Shown in pieces: positions 24,048 to 36,597 of a stretch of 64,000 bases of DNA. A program made the position numbers and the translations under genes. Under the pieces are notes generated by a model. That model was given only the letters and a program-made list of their open reading frames with translations, was not told the DNA's origin and did not search any database. Every line of letters starts with the position of its first letter. Position 1 is the stretch's first letter. Source of the DNA: Amblyornis subalaris (taxonomy: Eukaryota > Chordata > Aves > Passeriformes > Ptilonorhynchidae); the NCBI GenBank assembly GCA_018881555.1, contig JACAXG010000121.1, forward strand, positions 2,045,858 to 2,109,857, in the 5' to 3' direction.

Positions 24048-24649
24048 GAGCGACCACGAACTGTTCCTGCTAGGAATATATTTTTACCATTTCACAGCAG
24101 TATGGCCACCTGTGGAATGCCAGGGGCTCACGGCCCATCTGCAAAGCTGGGACTACAGAAATCGAGTTTTGCTCGACGGCTGAGCCGCGGTCCNGTGGGC
24201 CACTTGCCTTCTCCCTTCTGAGCTCCACAGAAAGGAGTTCAAGCCCACATGAAGATGCTGGAGGTGTGAGACTGTGTGCAAAAATGAGCACATCCCTCCT
24301 CTGGCCTGCCTTTCAAGTGCAGAAGGAGTCACGTGCCAGATGTTTGTCACGTTTCCCTCTTCCTCCATCCCCTTTTCCAGGAGCTGTTGCTTGGCTGGAT
24401 TGGACAGAGAGTGGCACNTTTCCTGGCTGTCCCTGTGGGAGCTGTGGCCATCCCGTGTGTCCCCTCCTGTCAGCCCCACGGGCAGGCCGGTGTGTGAGCG
24501 TGGGGCGAGGCACAGGGCTGCTCTGCTCTCTGTCACTCGGCACTTTCATCCACCTCTCGAAGGTGCTGAAGTGCTCTAAGCCCGTGGGGTATCCCACCNA
24601 CCCCAATTGTGCTCGTTTCCTGTTTCAGGGCAGCTTTTTATTGCCAAGT
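24048..24649. other. Unique stretch with an isolated strong acceptor
   Basis: A long polypyrimidine tract ends in ccccttttccag at 24,381 (plus strand). The frames after it are open but GC-driven and have no matching donor. No repeat is seen. Confidence 0.35.
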
Positions 24650-25040
24650 AGTGCAAAATAACCCACGTTAGACTAAATGAGATGCAGGTNGTAGATTTAT
24701 GGATACAATAGCACAGCTAACAAAATTAATATACCACGGCTAACAAAATTAATCTAAAAATAGCCTTTCAGTTCCCCTGGTGCAGGGCTATGTGCAGATG
24801 AAGCCCAGCAACATGCTCTTTATGACAAATGGGCATTTCTTTTCTCTTCCTGTAAATTCACAGCACTTTGGGCCTTGTCTGTCTGATGCTGATTTGAACT
24901 GAACTGGCGAAACAAGCTCCAGCCCAATGTGATTAAATGAATGCTAATCTCATGCTGTCCCAGTTTAATGGCAATTTGTTTTGTTCTATCTGAAGTTAGC
25001 GATGATTTGTCTAAGGTCACACCTCCAAAGTGCTGAAATA
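24650..25040. promoter_or_regulatory. Possible conserved enhancer-like block with a tandem 15-mer
   Basis: The 15-base word gctaacaaaattaat occurs twice, at 24,716-24,730 and 24,739-24,753, a period of 23 bases. It is followed directly by a perfect MEF2-type site ctaaaaatag at 24,754-24,763. The rest of the block is complex, AT-rich sequence with homeodomain-type words and no repeat signature. Two equally spaced copies of an AATTAAT word next to a MEF2 site would suit a developmental enhancer. This is an inference from motifs alone. Confidence 0.25.
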
Positions 25041-25043
25041 AAG

Positions 25044-25067
25044 CTTTGTTTGTTTGTTTGTTTGTTT
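25044..25067 (+). repeat. (TTTG)n microsatellite
   Basis: About six TTTG units ending in ttcag, which also makes an acceptor-like site. Confidence 0.9.
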
Positions 25068-25215
25068 CAGATGTTGTGTGTTCGAATTACAGTGAAAGAA
25101 ATGTCAAATACATAAAGGGGGAAAAAAAGAACAATGTCCCCCGTCCCAAACTCCAAGAAAAAAAACCTTCCTCCAATGTATATTTAAGAAATTAAACTCT
25201 GAAATTCTTTCTGGA

Positions 25216-25376
25216 TCATTTAAGTGAAATAATGTCCTCAGGAACGCTCACAATATATTCACGTGCACTCCTCTGGTGAGACGTTTCAATGAGGCCAAGA
25301 TTCACTCTGTGCTTTGGAAAATCTGTTTGGGAACTAATTGTGCTTTTCCTCTCTTCTGAAGCAACTTTTGGTACAC
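25216..25376 (-). other. Candidate exon, minus strand
   Basis: Reading the minus strand, a good acceptor ggtgttatttcttccag ends at 25,377. One frame, entered two bases into the exon, stays open for 52 codons and stops at TGA (25,218-25,216). The other two frames stop sooner. Residues are balanced and polar (for example VPKVASEERKSTISSQ, ending SVPEDIISLK). It could be a terminal exon, or an internal exon using a weak gtgagc donor about 35 bases before the stop. No AATAAA is seen on the minus strand shortly downstream. Family unknown. Confidence 0.22.
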
Positions 25377-28300
25377 CTGGAAGAAATAACACCAACAATT
25401 GCTTTTCCAATGATCCAGGATGAAGGAGCATCAAAGTTACTGACTGCTCACTGTGAGTANTTTTTGTTTTCCGTGCACTAATCCTTTTAATTCATGGTGT
25501 AATTCTGTGTGTGCAGGCATCACTAAAGCCTTGGGACACTCTGACTGTGACCCAAGGGGGCTCATGTCCAACAGAATGCTACGGNCAGGGAAGGGACACA
25601 GGACTGGACCTTTAGGGATTCTGAGAAGCAAGTTTCTGGAGATTCCATCTGAGGTTTCTCAGGTCACGCATCTGCCTTGAACTTTAGCAAACAGCTCCNA
25701 CGGAAAATGCACCAGAGAGTGTCTAAGGAAACATTCTGAGGCTGCTGGTAGTGGCCGTGGGAGGTGGGTTATTCCTTGGTGTGCTGCCACAGGAACCCTT
25801 GCCCGGATTTTTCCTTGACCCAGTTGCTGCCCATGCCTTTGAACGGCTCCTGCGAGCGTGGCTGTGTTTCACACGCAGAGCTCCTCGGGCAGGCTGAGCT
25901 GAGAGGTGGAGCCCCAGCTCGATGCAGTGAGGACACAGCTCACACCACTCCTTTTGCTCTCTGCGCTGGGAGGGGCAGCAGGAGCTTCCCAGGAGAGCCC
26001 AGGAGAAGCCCTGAGAGGGGCTCAGGTCTGTGTGGCTCCGAGGACCACGGAAGTTCCAGTGATGACCCAACCGAGAGTAGCCACAGTGTGGACACAGCCA
26101 ATCACACTCACTCCNGGGAGCGCAAACTAGGATATGGACGTCACCGATCAATCAGAATTCACTTGTCAGGGAAAGCACCTTTGAAGCCTTGTCCCAGTCA
26201 GAGAGATACTTAAAGTGTCTACCACTGCTGCCCAGCTGGATTACTGACATTCCATGCTGCACCTCAGAGGAAAAATCCTGGCTTTGGTTGTTGTTTGTTC
26301 TCCAGCAGATTCTTGTCACTAATCTGTCCATAGGCTCTCAGCTGTTTCTGGAACAGGCTGGATGCTGTAATTTTTGTGTGAGAAGCAAGGTTAAAGGCCC
26401 ACGGGGGCCAGAGGAACTCCTCTTGGAGCTGGGAACAGCCAAGGACAGATCTAAATCGGCCTTGGAGGTCACGGCGCGATCCGAGGGTGACAAGGAACAC
26501 GATCCTTGGCCTGCNTGGAACTGAAACGCATTTTTGCCACTCCAGCCTCGTGCTGAGGGGGTGGAAGTGCATGGGGCAGGCCGGGGGTGGTGCCTGGGTT
26601 CCAAATCAAGGCAGGGCAGGGGAAGAGCACACTAGGTTTTCTCCAGGATACACGAGTTCACAAATATTAGGAGTCACAAGGCTGGCTCGTTGATTTAATA
26701 CTACTCAGCTGTTCCCTGTTTCCATGAAACCCTACACCTTTCCTAGCAAAACTATTTATTATCCTGTATTAATAACAGCAATGTTTTCTCAAAGTCACCT
26801 ACCACAACCTGTCCTCGCGTCCAGGTCTCAGGCTCTCTGGTGGGATCGTGGGAAGGAGCTGTCTTATCCCCCAAAGATTTCCAGTTCCATGAGGCAGCAG
26901 GNTCTGCTTGGGTCACGTTTCTGCCCTAAAGCAGAGCTCCCACGTGGCTGGGAGAGCCTGGAAGCATGGAGTGGTCTCTGCCATGGACCCAGTGGCTCTC
27001 CACGTGCAGTTGCTTGTTGTCGCTGCAGCCAGGGAGGAGCATCCCTGAGCAGCAGAGAAACCCCACTGAGCCTGGGCTCTCCAAACTAGTCAGAAGATTT
27101 AGGGCCCTTTGTGATGGCTCTGACAGGATATTGAATTATATGTGCCAGTTATCTCATTAATTCCCAGTTCACCTGATTATTTTTTTAAATCAATTAATTT
27201 TGGGGTTTATTGGGAGACATGGAAGCATTTTTTGTGCCTGTNTGTGTGTGCTGCTTGGACTCCTTGGGCTAAAACAAGTCACTCAGACTATTCCCTTAGA
27301 GGTTCCCTTCAAGCAAATTATCCCCTATTCCTTGAATTGGACAGCAATTTGATTTAAGTACATTTTTGGTTATGTAAAATATCTGTTATGATTGAAGTTA
27401 TGGATTAAGAGATTTTCCTCTTTGGCTTGTTTAACTAGGCATTCCTTATTTGAAACTAGGGCTTGACATCTCTAGCTAGGAGCATTTTCTAATTAAAGAA
27501 AATATTCTGTTGAGGTCAGGCATGTATTAGTAGCCTTCAAAATAAGATTAATAAAAAACCCAAACCAACAAAACAAACAACAAATCCCCAAACATGTTAG
27601 TCTAACAGTACATTAAGAGGATGGTTTTTATTTAGGAAAGATGCATTAAATGCTTCAGGAGAGAAAATGTATTTCTGGTTTTGGACTGGATGTATTATTC
27701 AGATCTGATATGCACATTTATATACCATGATTTGGCATCCTGGTGAATCTGCACTCGCAAGAAAACGGGTTAGAAGGATAATCTAGGTTCAGAATAGAAC
27801 TATTAGCCAATTTATCTTGTGTAATGTGAAATCTGTTTGAGAAATTCCTTTTTGACTTCTTGAAGATCCACTCCTTTTCCATCAGCAATTTTGAAGCAGA
27901 AACAATCTCTCCTGACGGAAGGCAAGGTAGCTCCACGTTGTCACAACAGACAAAAATAACCCAAACAAGTAAAGAAGCACAAGGAAAAAAACGACAACAA
28001 AAAAAACCCCAAACCCCCCAAACCCCGAACCAATTGGGTTTTTACATGATGGCCCCAGTGAAGCAGTTGCTGATGTCTAATGCTCAGTACCAACAAATGT
28101 ATTTTTGTCTGTTTTAAGGGTCATCACACTCAAAACAAACCAAAGAGCTGAAACCACACAGTTCATTGGTTGCTGCGGCAGTCTGGGTATAAACAGCGCT
28201 GTTCTGTGCAGCTTCACGTGACCTGGCACTATTTTTATCATCATTTCACTAAAAGGTGTCAAAGGCACTTAATGCCCCTCCCATTAGAGCCCCTCTCAGC

Positions 28301-28599
28301 GCCGCTGCCATGGGGCCGTGTGCTCTGATCCACACACACTCCTTCGCTTCCCAGCCCTCAGGGCAGCAACNCAGAAGAGGATCCATCCCATCCTAGAGGT
28401 CCTTGGTGCCCCAGCTCCCACCTCGCTAGCTCTCGGTGCAAGGCCAGGCTGACAGGGTCCATCCCATATCCACAACACCCCTGGAGTTCGGATGNGGTGC
28501 TTCAGCCGCTGAGTTGCACAGCTGAGAGCTGCAGTTCCCATGCATTTCTCTCCTGCACTACTTCCCAAGTGGAATGTCCCTTTTGCTGGGCTGGCTGTC
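25377..28599. other. Unique stretch, no gene recognised
   Basis: No known repeat except A/C-rich low-complexity runs at about 27,543-27,590 and 27,990-28,030. AT-rich from 27,130 to 27,900. No supported exon. Confidence 0.4.
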
Positions 28600-28985
28600 C
28601 CAGAATGGGTTGGGAAGGGACCTTAAAGATCATCTCGTTCAAACCCCCTGCCATAGGCAGGGACACCTTCCACTATCCCAGGTTGCTCAGAGCCCTGTCC
28701 AACCTGGCCTTGGACACTGCCAGGGATGGGACAGCCACAGCTTCTCTGGGCAACCCATGCCAGGGCCTCCCCACCCTTACAGGGAAGGATTTCTTCTCAA
28801 TATCCAATCTAGCCCTGCTCTCTGTCAGTGTGCAGCCATTCCCCCTTGTCCTGTCACTCCATTGCTTGCCAAGGGTCTCTCTCCATCTTTCCTGGGGGCT
28901 CCCTTCAGGCACTGCAAGGCCACAGTGAGGTCACCCCAAAGCCTTGTCTTCTCCAGGCTGAGCAATCCCAGCTCTCCCAGTGTTT
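28600..28985 (-). mobile_element. CR1 LINE fragment, antisense orientation
   Basis: On the plus strand this is reverse-complement CR1 from the 3' end (cagaatgggttgggaaggga) through the 3' UTR (gcagggacaccttccactat, acagcttctctgggcaaccc). It passes the cattcccccttgtcctgtcactcc block and reaches the ccaggctgagcaatcccagctctcccag region, where it is cut. It belongs to the same younger group as the 1.1 and 11.6 kb copies but carries more substitutions. Confidence 0.92.
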
Positions 28986-29903
28986 TTGTATGGCTGTTTA
29001 TGCACACACAGGCCTTGTGCNGTTGTACAGGAAGCAAGGCACACTCCTCAAATCCCTCTTTCCCAACCTGCAGCTGATTATTTTTTCGAGGAGCAGAGCT
29101 GAATGTTTGCTGCTTTCCAGTTCAATACTCTGTCTCGCCTAGTTACAGGCAGTTCCTTTGAGAAAAGCCGGATGTGGGTACCTGATCCGAGTCCTGCCTT
29201 TCATGGGTTCGTGGTGAAAATCTCTGGACGCGTGAACTGCTGCTGCGATGTGGGGGGCTTGTGCAGGACCCACCGATCAATGCTCACGTACAGACTATCC
29301 CAGGCACTAAAAATCCCTCCTGGCAGGTCTGTGTTTGCTGCAAACGCAGAGCTGTGCTTCACATCGGTGACCTCCGCAGGAATTTGCAGCACCTGCTACA
29401 TCCAAAGGGGATTTTCTCTCTGCTGATGGTTCTCAGAGGCTCGGAGCTGTGGCACATGGGTGACGGCTCCTGTTTGTGTAATGGGATGCCACAAGCCATA
29501 AAAGCTGCAAGAAGCAACTTGCTTGAGTAACCAGGGAAACCAAAAGCAGCAGAAAAATGTGCTTTTACCCCTCATGAAAAACCCACAAATAGGGATCAGT
29601 GCTCAGCACAAACCTGTAGCAATCTTTTAAAAGAAAGGTGAATTTCAGCTTCCCACGGCAGGCCCTGTAAAAACCAATTGCAAACTTAATAACGGGGATC
29701 TCCTGCAGGTCCCACCTCTGAAAATTCAGCTTTTGTGACTCCTCTGGTGAGAGGGNAATGCCATGTGTGCCATTTCATGCTTACTCCTTATCTATTCCTG
29801 TTAGCACAGTAAAGGATTGACGGGCAAGGTGTGTGGGAAGGCAGATGGAGTAAGGGAGCAAAGTGGGTGGCCACAACTTTAATAAGACACGTCCTCTCTG
29901 CAG

Positions 29904-30029
29904 ATGATTCCTGTCCTGTCATCCCTGGCCAGACAAACACTTGCTGGCAGGAGCAGGCAGAGGGACAGAAATGCTGCTCCTCAACAGCTCTTTTTCCTCC
30001 TAAGTACTCTCAAGCACTTTTTTCCTGGT
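29904..30029 (+). other. Weak candidate exon (126 nt)
   Basis: An acceptor cgtcctctctgcag precedes and a donor tttcctg|gtaaga follows. Two frames are open across it, which lowers its value as coding evidence. One starts with ATG right after the acceptor. The product is not recognised. Confidence 0.13.
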
Positions 30030-30189
30030 AAGAAAGGGAATGTGGCACGGTAGCTCTGGAAGCAGAGGTTGGAGTTGGGCATAATTTTTCCAGCTCCTGG
30101 TACTTCAGAGGACCTAATGGGGACTGGATAACCACAGGAAGGGCCAAAGGAAAGGCAGATGGTGATGTCCAGGGACTAGTGTGTTGCCA

Positions 30190-30226
30190 AAAAATAAATT
30201 AATAAATACAGAAATAAATAAATAAA
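30190..30226 (+). repeat. (AAAT)n-like low-complexity run
   Basis: Imperfect AAAT units interrupted once by acag. Confidence 0.8.
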
Positions 30227-33147
30227 CCATTTTCCATGCCTAACTGAGAGAGGCCAAAAATGCTGATTAGTTGCTAGATTTTTGCAAGGCTGTTGCTGTT
30301 TTCTCGATGTTCCAAAGTATTCTGTTTTCAAAAGGAATAGAGGACTCATGACCTTTAAATGTTATTTAGTGGTGTCAGCCAGCTTTCCAGATTCTGAAGA
30401 TTTCACATTTGGAGTTTTCGTGCTTGGAAAATATGGAAATTGAGACCTGAACAGATTTTTTACGGAGGCTGGCACACTTCATAAAGGCTATGTGAAAAAA
30501 TAAAATCAAATCCAACTGGTAATTTACATAAATATGATTTAAGTTATTGACTGAAGTCACTGATTTAAATGATCTTGATTTAAATAAACCTGGTTCCAGT
30601 GCTGTTATTAAAAAAGAGTTGTGCAGCAGCATGCAGTGACAGCCCAGACATTGCTGCCATGCTGAGATATTGTCTGAATCCTGCATTTTAGATATATTAG
30701 TGTATTTACAATCTATATATTAGGATATAGAGGTCATGACTGAAGAGGTAACACAGCAAGAAATGTTGAGTATGCTTGAGTGGCTTGCCTTGTTCGAATG
30801 AACACCAAGTTCCAGGCTGGTCAGGTTGTATCCCTGAATATTATTCATCTGCTTCCAGCTATGAATGGACATAGAATGAAATATTTTATCAGTGCCTAAA
30901 GGCTTTGTCACCTAAAGCTCCTGGGACACACAGAAATTTTAATTAATCCAGTTGTATGGGAACAGATAAAGTTAAGCTAACCAGGCTACTCTTCCTTTGT
31001 CTCACTTCTGCGTTCTTTGAGCAAGGTTTAGCAGGAATTATGAGGATGTCAGTGAACCTTGTCACTGGTGAAGCTCCAAGGAAAGACATGGATGTAGAAC
31101 AGAGGATTGCCTCTGTGGCTGTGCCAGATGTTGGGGACAATGGCTGAAAATGCTCAGGCAGCAGTGTTGTGTACATAATTTCTATAATCAGGCAAAAACT
31201 ACCTGAGTAATTTATGCAGCCTCTGTATTGTAACACTTGACAGTAGAAGTTGTGATAAACACCTTCCCTATTTTTATTTGCTTTAAAGGGAAAGGCCATC
31301 AGTTCCCAGCTTGGGNTCCATCATCCTGCAGAACGACCCCTTGTTTCCAAGGCCATCGTATCTGCTGCGTGGGGAGCACCCAGGCCGTTCCTCCCNCAGA
31401 GTGTGAGAGGGATGGGCGCTCGTGGGGAGCAGCCCCGCCAGCTTGCCCGGGTCCCTCCATATCCCCCGCACACACCGAATACAAATTCTCTGATGCAAAA
31501 AGACATTTTGTGCCTTTCTTCGGGNCTGATGAAAGGGCACCCTTTGTGCTTCCCCAGCGGTTTGCTCGGGAATGACGGGATCCGGTGTCCGCTCTCCCTG
31601 GCACGCCCNCGGGGCTTTCCGTGCGGGCTTTGACGGGCGTTTGGCTGCTGGCTGTCCCCGGAATGCTGATCCTCCCTCTGCCGATGCCCACCGCGGTCAT
31701 TTCCTGNGCCTCTTTGTATTATTATTAGCTGGGAACTTCTATGAAGCTTTTTCCAGCTGGAAAACAAGATAGATTTAGATTTGTTTTGCTCAAAATGTAG
31801 CCTAAAATATACACTAAATCGAGGAGATTGGACTGACAAGGCCCTTACAATGTCGGAACCCAAGACAAGGTTTTCTCCATGGACCAGGTCCAGGGCAGCT
31901 GATATAGATGTGTACAATGGGACACTTTTCCAACAAGGTGCTCGTTGTTAAGGGCTCCTCTTCAGAGCAAAGCCCTGCTTATCTTCCCAGCCACAGCCCA
32001 TTACCCTGACATTGCACAGGCTGGGCCAGGTCAATCTATATGGGGCTGGGGTCCATATTTCACCGGCCTTTCATCTAAACTCGCTCCTATTCAGAGCTCT
32101 TTNGTGCGTCCTGGCTTTTATCTTGCTGCTTGCCTTTGGTAATGGATTATTTCCATTTTCTCTTGCAACTTAATGATTTTGACCGGGANTAAAGGAGTTT
32201 TCCCAGCTTAGACTTCAGGCCTGCGTGACCAGCTGTTCGTCTCGGCACATCTGGTGTGAGGTGGGGTGCACTGAAGAGAACGAGTCCGTTTATATCCACC
32301 GTGTTTGAGAAAGGCTTAAAAGCTTTCCAAGTGGCAGTTTTATGCTGGTTGCTTTCAACACCAGCCAGAGAAACTTGTGCCACGACTGGCTTTTGTTTCC
32401 ATGCCCACGACCCCGGATTTTGGGACTGAAGAGTTAACTCAGCAATCTCCTCTTCTAGAAAGCAGTTTGTAGTTACCCTGTCTCTCCTTTACAACTGATA
32501 TTCCTCACTTAGGGAAGTGTTAGATTTTGTTTTTCATATCTGAGCTTTATAAAACCTCTGGGAAGCAGTGAGTTGTGTAAAGAGTGTTTCTTTAGCCAGA
32601 CCAGCTTGCAGTCTATGGTAATCACCAACCTGCACTGGGATTTTTTCCCGTGTCCCATAAAAATTGCCCCCACATTTTGCTTCTCTCTGACCAAGCAGCA
32701 TCTGGCGCACAGGTGATGGATGTNCCAGGACAGCACGCTGCTGTGCACACACAGACACTCCCAAACACGGGATGCATCCAGGCTGAAGCTCTCCATCACC
32801 CTGCATTCCCCATATGGGAGCAGCATGATCAGAAATCATTGTTTCCTTTCAANGAGTCCAGAGGGAAAGCAGAAACCTGCCCAGGGCGATGTCTGAGAAA
32901 TGTCCCTGTCCCTCCTGTCCCGAGGAGCCCAGGACTGGGCACAGCTCTCCAGATGTGCCTCCCAGGGCTGCTTGGTCGAGTCCTACCTGTGAGAATCCTC
33001 AAACCTCGCCCTTCCCGAGGCCAGCAGGCTGCAGGCAGTGGAAGCGAGGGGCTTTGTGCACGAGGAGAGAGATTAATGTGTAAATGTGGGCATCTGGGAG
33101 ACCTGAAGGCTGCTGAAAGTAAAATTGAAACTCCTGGCCGGCATTTC

Positions 33148-33167
33148 AAATAAATAAATAAATAAAT
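33148..33167 (+). repeat. (AAAT)n microsatellite
   Basis: Five perfect AAAT units. Confidence 0.9.
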
Positions 33168-33274
33168 GTGTATTTGTAAGCATTTATACTCCTGTGGGGT
33201 ACTGGTGTCTTTGAGAAAGCTACGAAGGGAAAATGGAGAACAGAAGGAAAAAGAAAAACAAACGAAAAAGCCCN

Positions 33275-33302
33275 AACAACAACAACAAGAACAACAACAA
33301 CA
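33275..33302 (+). repeat. (AAC)n microsatellite
   Basis: About nine AAC/CAA units with one interruption, inside a longer A-rich stretch. Confidence 0.88.
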
Positions 33303-33602
33303 GAAAAGAAGACTTTTCTAATTTGCAGTGAATAAAGTGTTTTGAACACTTTCTGCCTTCCTTTTGCCTGCTGGCCAGGTCTATAACTATGTTATCCCAG
33401 GAACAGTTCATCTCCTGTGACCACAAGTCTTCAGTTTGCCAAAATCACTGTCCCAGTCACGTGAGATCTTTTCACTGNGGAAGAAATGAGGCTGGAAGCT
33501 GGTGACAGGCACCAGGGACATCTCTGAGAGCTGGACAGGGCACTTTGGACTGGGCTTGATCCTTGGTGGAAGGAGCAGTAAATGAGGACAATGCCTGTGT
33601 TT

Positions 33603-33623
33603 GGGAGAGGGAGGGAGAAGGGG
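33603..33623 (+). other. Potential G-quadruplex motif
   Basis: GGG AGA GGG A GGG AGAA GGGG, loops of 3, 1 and 4 bases. It directly precedes a donor-like gtaagt. Confidence 0.45.
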
Positions 33624-34182
33624 TAAGTTGGGCAATGAGTCCATTGGAATTTTAAGATAGGGATGCGTGTGCATGGGACATTGTGTAGGAAATTACTGCA
33701 GCAGATTAACCCGGGAATTCACAGTCAAGATCCTTTTAAATCAGCACATCAGCTCGTGGATGAGGCTGGAATAGCAGCACAGGGAATTCCCATGCGGGCA
33801 GTGTTTTGTTCATCCTTTGCCCAGCAGAGAGCAGCAGCTCACCAAGGGATTCCTTAGCACGTCCCTCCTTAGAGGAGCTGTAACAACGAGTCTTGGTTGT
33901 TTCACGCTTGTGTTCATTCAGCACAGGCTCGGTTCAGCCGGGAGCTCTGTAGGGATTGGTCATGGTGTTAAAGGAAGTCAAACTTGTCCTTGTTCCTGCG
34001 GTGGATCTTCACTCCTCGGCATCCTGGGGGCGCCGCTGCTGGCAGCCTGTTCCCCTGGGTGTTGCGCGGGCAGGAGGGTGACAGGAGGGGCTGGAGGTGA
34101 GCAGGGGGTCAGGGCGGTCACACTCACCCCGGAGCACACCAATGGATGTGCCACGATGGAGGAAGGGAACTCATCTGAGCTC

Positions 34183-34575
34183 CATGGAATTATTAAGGCT
34201 GGAAAAGACCTCCGAAATCATCCAGTGCAACCTTTGACCGAACATCCCCCTGTCAACCAGCCCAGAGCACTGGTCATTCCGTGAACACCTCCAGGGATGG
34301 GAACTCCACCACCTCCCTGGGCAGCCTATTCCAAGGCCTGCCCACCCTTTCCATGAGGAAATTCCTTCTGATGTCCAACCTGAGCCTCCCTTGGCACAGC
34401 TCGAGGCCGTTCCCTCTGCTCCTGTCCCTGTTCCCTGGGAGCAGAGCCCGACTCCCCCCGGCTGTCCCCTCCTGTCAGGGAATTGTGCAGAGCCAGAAGG
34501 TCCCCCCTGAGCCTCCTTTTCTCCAGGCTGAGCCTTTCCCAGCTCCCTCAGCCTCTCCTCACGGGAATGACTGTC
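34183..34575 (-). mobile_element. CR1 LINE fragment of an older subfamily, antisense
   Basis: On the plus strand it reads as reverse-complement CR1 of the second type: ggaattattaaggctggaaa, gacctccgaaatcatccag, gaacacctccagggatggga, ccacctccctgggcagccta, ending at cagcctctcctcacgggaat. The wording differs from the tttaaaggtc-type copies (no gcagggacaccttccac block), so it is another, older CR1 lineage. The copy at 47,092-47,512 is of the same type. Confidence 0.88.
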
Positions 34576-36342
34576 CACCTGCTAAAGGCCACACCCCGAG
34601 TGTGTCCAACCCTCTCTGCGGCTCCCGTGGGATCCCTGCTCTGTGGAGCCGCTGCCATCCTTCCCATGCTGCTAAAGCCCCAAAGCCTCCTGCGTGCTGG
34701 AACATTTCCCGCTGATCCAGGTCTCGAACAAGTCACTGCCATCACCCATGGATCTCGAGCAGCTCTTGCCCCAGGACACCGCACGTTTCCGAGGAGCTGC
34801 TCTCCCAACATTCCAATGACAGGCGGGAATCTTCCCTTGTGGTCTCACAATACCTCTCCCCTTTATCAATTTTTTCTCTTAAGATGGTCAGACTGAACAT
34901 TGTCATCTCTCTGTGTTGTTAAACCTCTATTTCGTTATATTTTCCCCAGAAAGGTAAAATATCCTTTCTCTTATTTGCATAAATAAAAATGGCTACTTAA
35001 ATGGAGAAAAAATATTTGGATGTCTTGGGCACAAATCTGATTTTCTGATAGTGTAAGATCCTGTCGGAGTTTCCAAGCAGTTTTCACAGGTCAGTCTGGA
35101 TTTGACAGTTCAATCCAGCTGCTCCGTGCAACTGCTGCTCTCCTGGGCACCAGCCCTGCACTGCTGTCCCTTCAGGGCACCATTGACACACAAACCAGCC
35201 CTGCACAAATTCCTCTTCCTGCTTCCAGGGCAAGCAGCTGGAATTAATTTGAGCTGGAGGTTTTTTCGGGCGAGATTCTCCTGGATACACCTGTGGGGAG
35301 AGATGCCTGAGAAAGCAAATCTCCTGAGCTGTGTTTGGGAAGCAGTTTGGGAAGCGCTGTGGGTTTGGGATGAAGCAGGCTTTGCTGCAGGGTTGTTTTC
35401 CCGATGAAACGACTCTGGGTTTGTACACCTTAGATCCTGTATGGGAAAATTCCTGTTTTACTGGGNTCTTGCAGTTTTCTCTTTGGAATATCCAAACAGT
35501 GTCTCCCCAGCAGACTCCCTGGAAGGTACTGGTGCATTTCTCTCACTTGCAATTTAATTTGTTTTTAATTTGAGTTCTTGCAGCTTTTTTCCTGCACTGA
35601 GACAGCAGAAATGCCTGAAAGCTTTCCAGCTGGGCAGCAATCCACCCACCCAACCCCCCNGCTGGAATATTCCAGAATTCCTCCCTTATGAACAATGCCT
35701 GGGCTTTGCTCCTTGGTTTTGTTCCTTGGGAATGAATATGAAGTTGTTTTCCAGCCTCTCGACGTTTTCCAGGGGATGTTGGTTCTGTTTCTCTGGGCCA
35801 GATCTATTCTTAAGCTTTGGAGCGACAATTCCCGGTGGCACGTAAATATGGATAATAAACGAATGGCTGCAAAATCAGTGAGATTCCTGGGATTCCTGCG
35901 CTCAGCTGGAGTTGGGGGTGACCTCTCCAAGACATGGATAGGGATCTCAGGAATTCTGGAAGGCAGCCTTGGTTACCCAAGAGCCCTAAACCAGGATGAA
36001 GCCCTGCACACTGGGACGGATTCCTTCCCAGCAAACATATTTTGGGAATACCAAACGGGCTCCGTGGCCTCGCTCTGTCTGTCCCACCGGGAAGAAGGCT
36101 GGGCGGGAATTGTTGGGCTCCATGCTCTTGGAAGTCTTTCCCAGCCTGATCCTGTGAATTGAAGGTCTCAAGGAGCTCTGGATTGGGCTGCAGGAAAATT
36201 CTTCCAGAGGCTGCNGATGGCAGGGATGTTCCTTCCCAGCCCCACTCCTCACAAAGGCCAACTTCCAGCCCCCAAATCCGAATGCAATCCAGCTTTTTAG
36301 CGTGTATTATTTCGGAAAAAAATCTCCCGTTTTTTCCTTTAG
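34576..36342. other. Unique stretch rich in GGAAT/ATTCC words
   Basis: No gene is recognised. From about 35,200 onward the sequence is unusually rich in ggaat, attcc and ccagaattcc words (for example 35,661-35,680). This foreshadows the minisatellite that starts 1 kb downstream. Confidence 0.35.
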
Positions 36343-36597
36343 TGTTACAGAGGTTCTGAACGTGGAATACATTGGAAGGATCACAAGAACATTGAAATGA
36401 ACTGCGGGAATAACTCGGGGGTAGGGATTCACGTTTGGAACTTTAGGAATTGCGCCTTTCCTTGTGTTTTCCGGGAGGTCTGGGCCTGCCAGCACGGCCC
36501 CTCTGCTGCTGGGAGCACCTGGAATTTTGACGTTGGAGTTGCTTCCGTTCNTTCCATCAGTGACTCCGGAAACCTGAGTGTTTATGGAAAACCATAA
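36343..36597 (+). other. Candidate terminal exon, plus strand
   Basis: A good acceptor (aatctcccgttttttcctttag) ends at 36,342. From the first exon base one frame stays open for 84 codons to TAA (36,595-36,597). An AATAAA overlaps the stop at 36,597-36,602. The residues are mixed, with several Cys and Trp (for example GIHVWNFRNCAFPCVF). The open frame is longer than most chance frames, but the DNA belongs to a region biased toward ggaat words, which avoids stops in this frame. A polyadenylation signal touching the stop codon is unusual. Family unknown. Confidence 0.2.

Larger units (their letters stand above)
28986..34182. other. Unique stretch with simple repeats and isolated splice-like sites
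   Basis: A TAAA-rich run lies at 30,190-30,226, another at 33,148-33,167 and an AAC run at 33,275-33,302. A weak exon-like interval is at 29,904-30,029. The 30,956-31,147 block is open on both strands. A CpG-containing patch occurs at 31,540-31,690. No gene is identified. Confidence 0.35.

Noticed and set aside
28497..29077. Plus-strand frames of 143 and 167 codons
   Set aside because: They read through the antisense CR1 at 28,600-28,985.
30956..31147. 63-codon plus ATG frame with a signal-peptide-like start
   Set aside because: The same DNA is also open on the minus strand for 118 codons, so neither frame is supported. No promoter or splice context.
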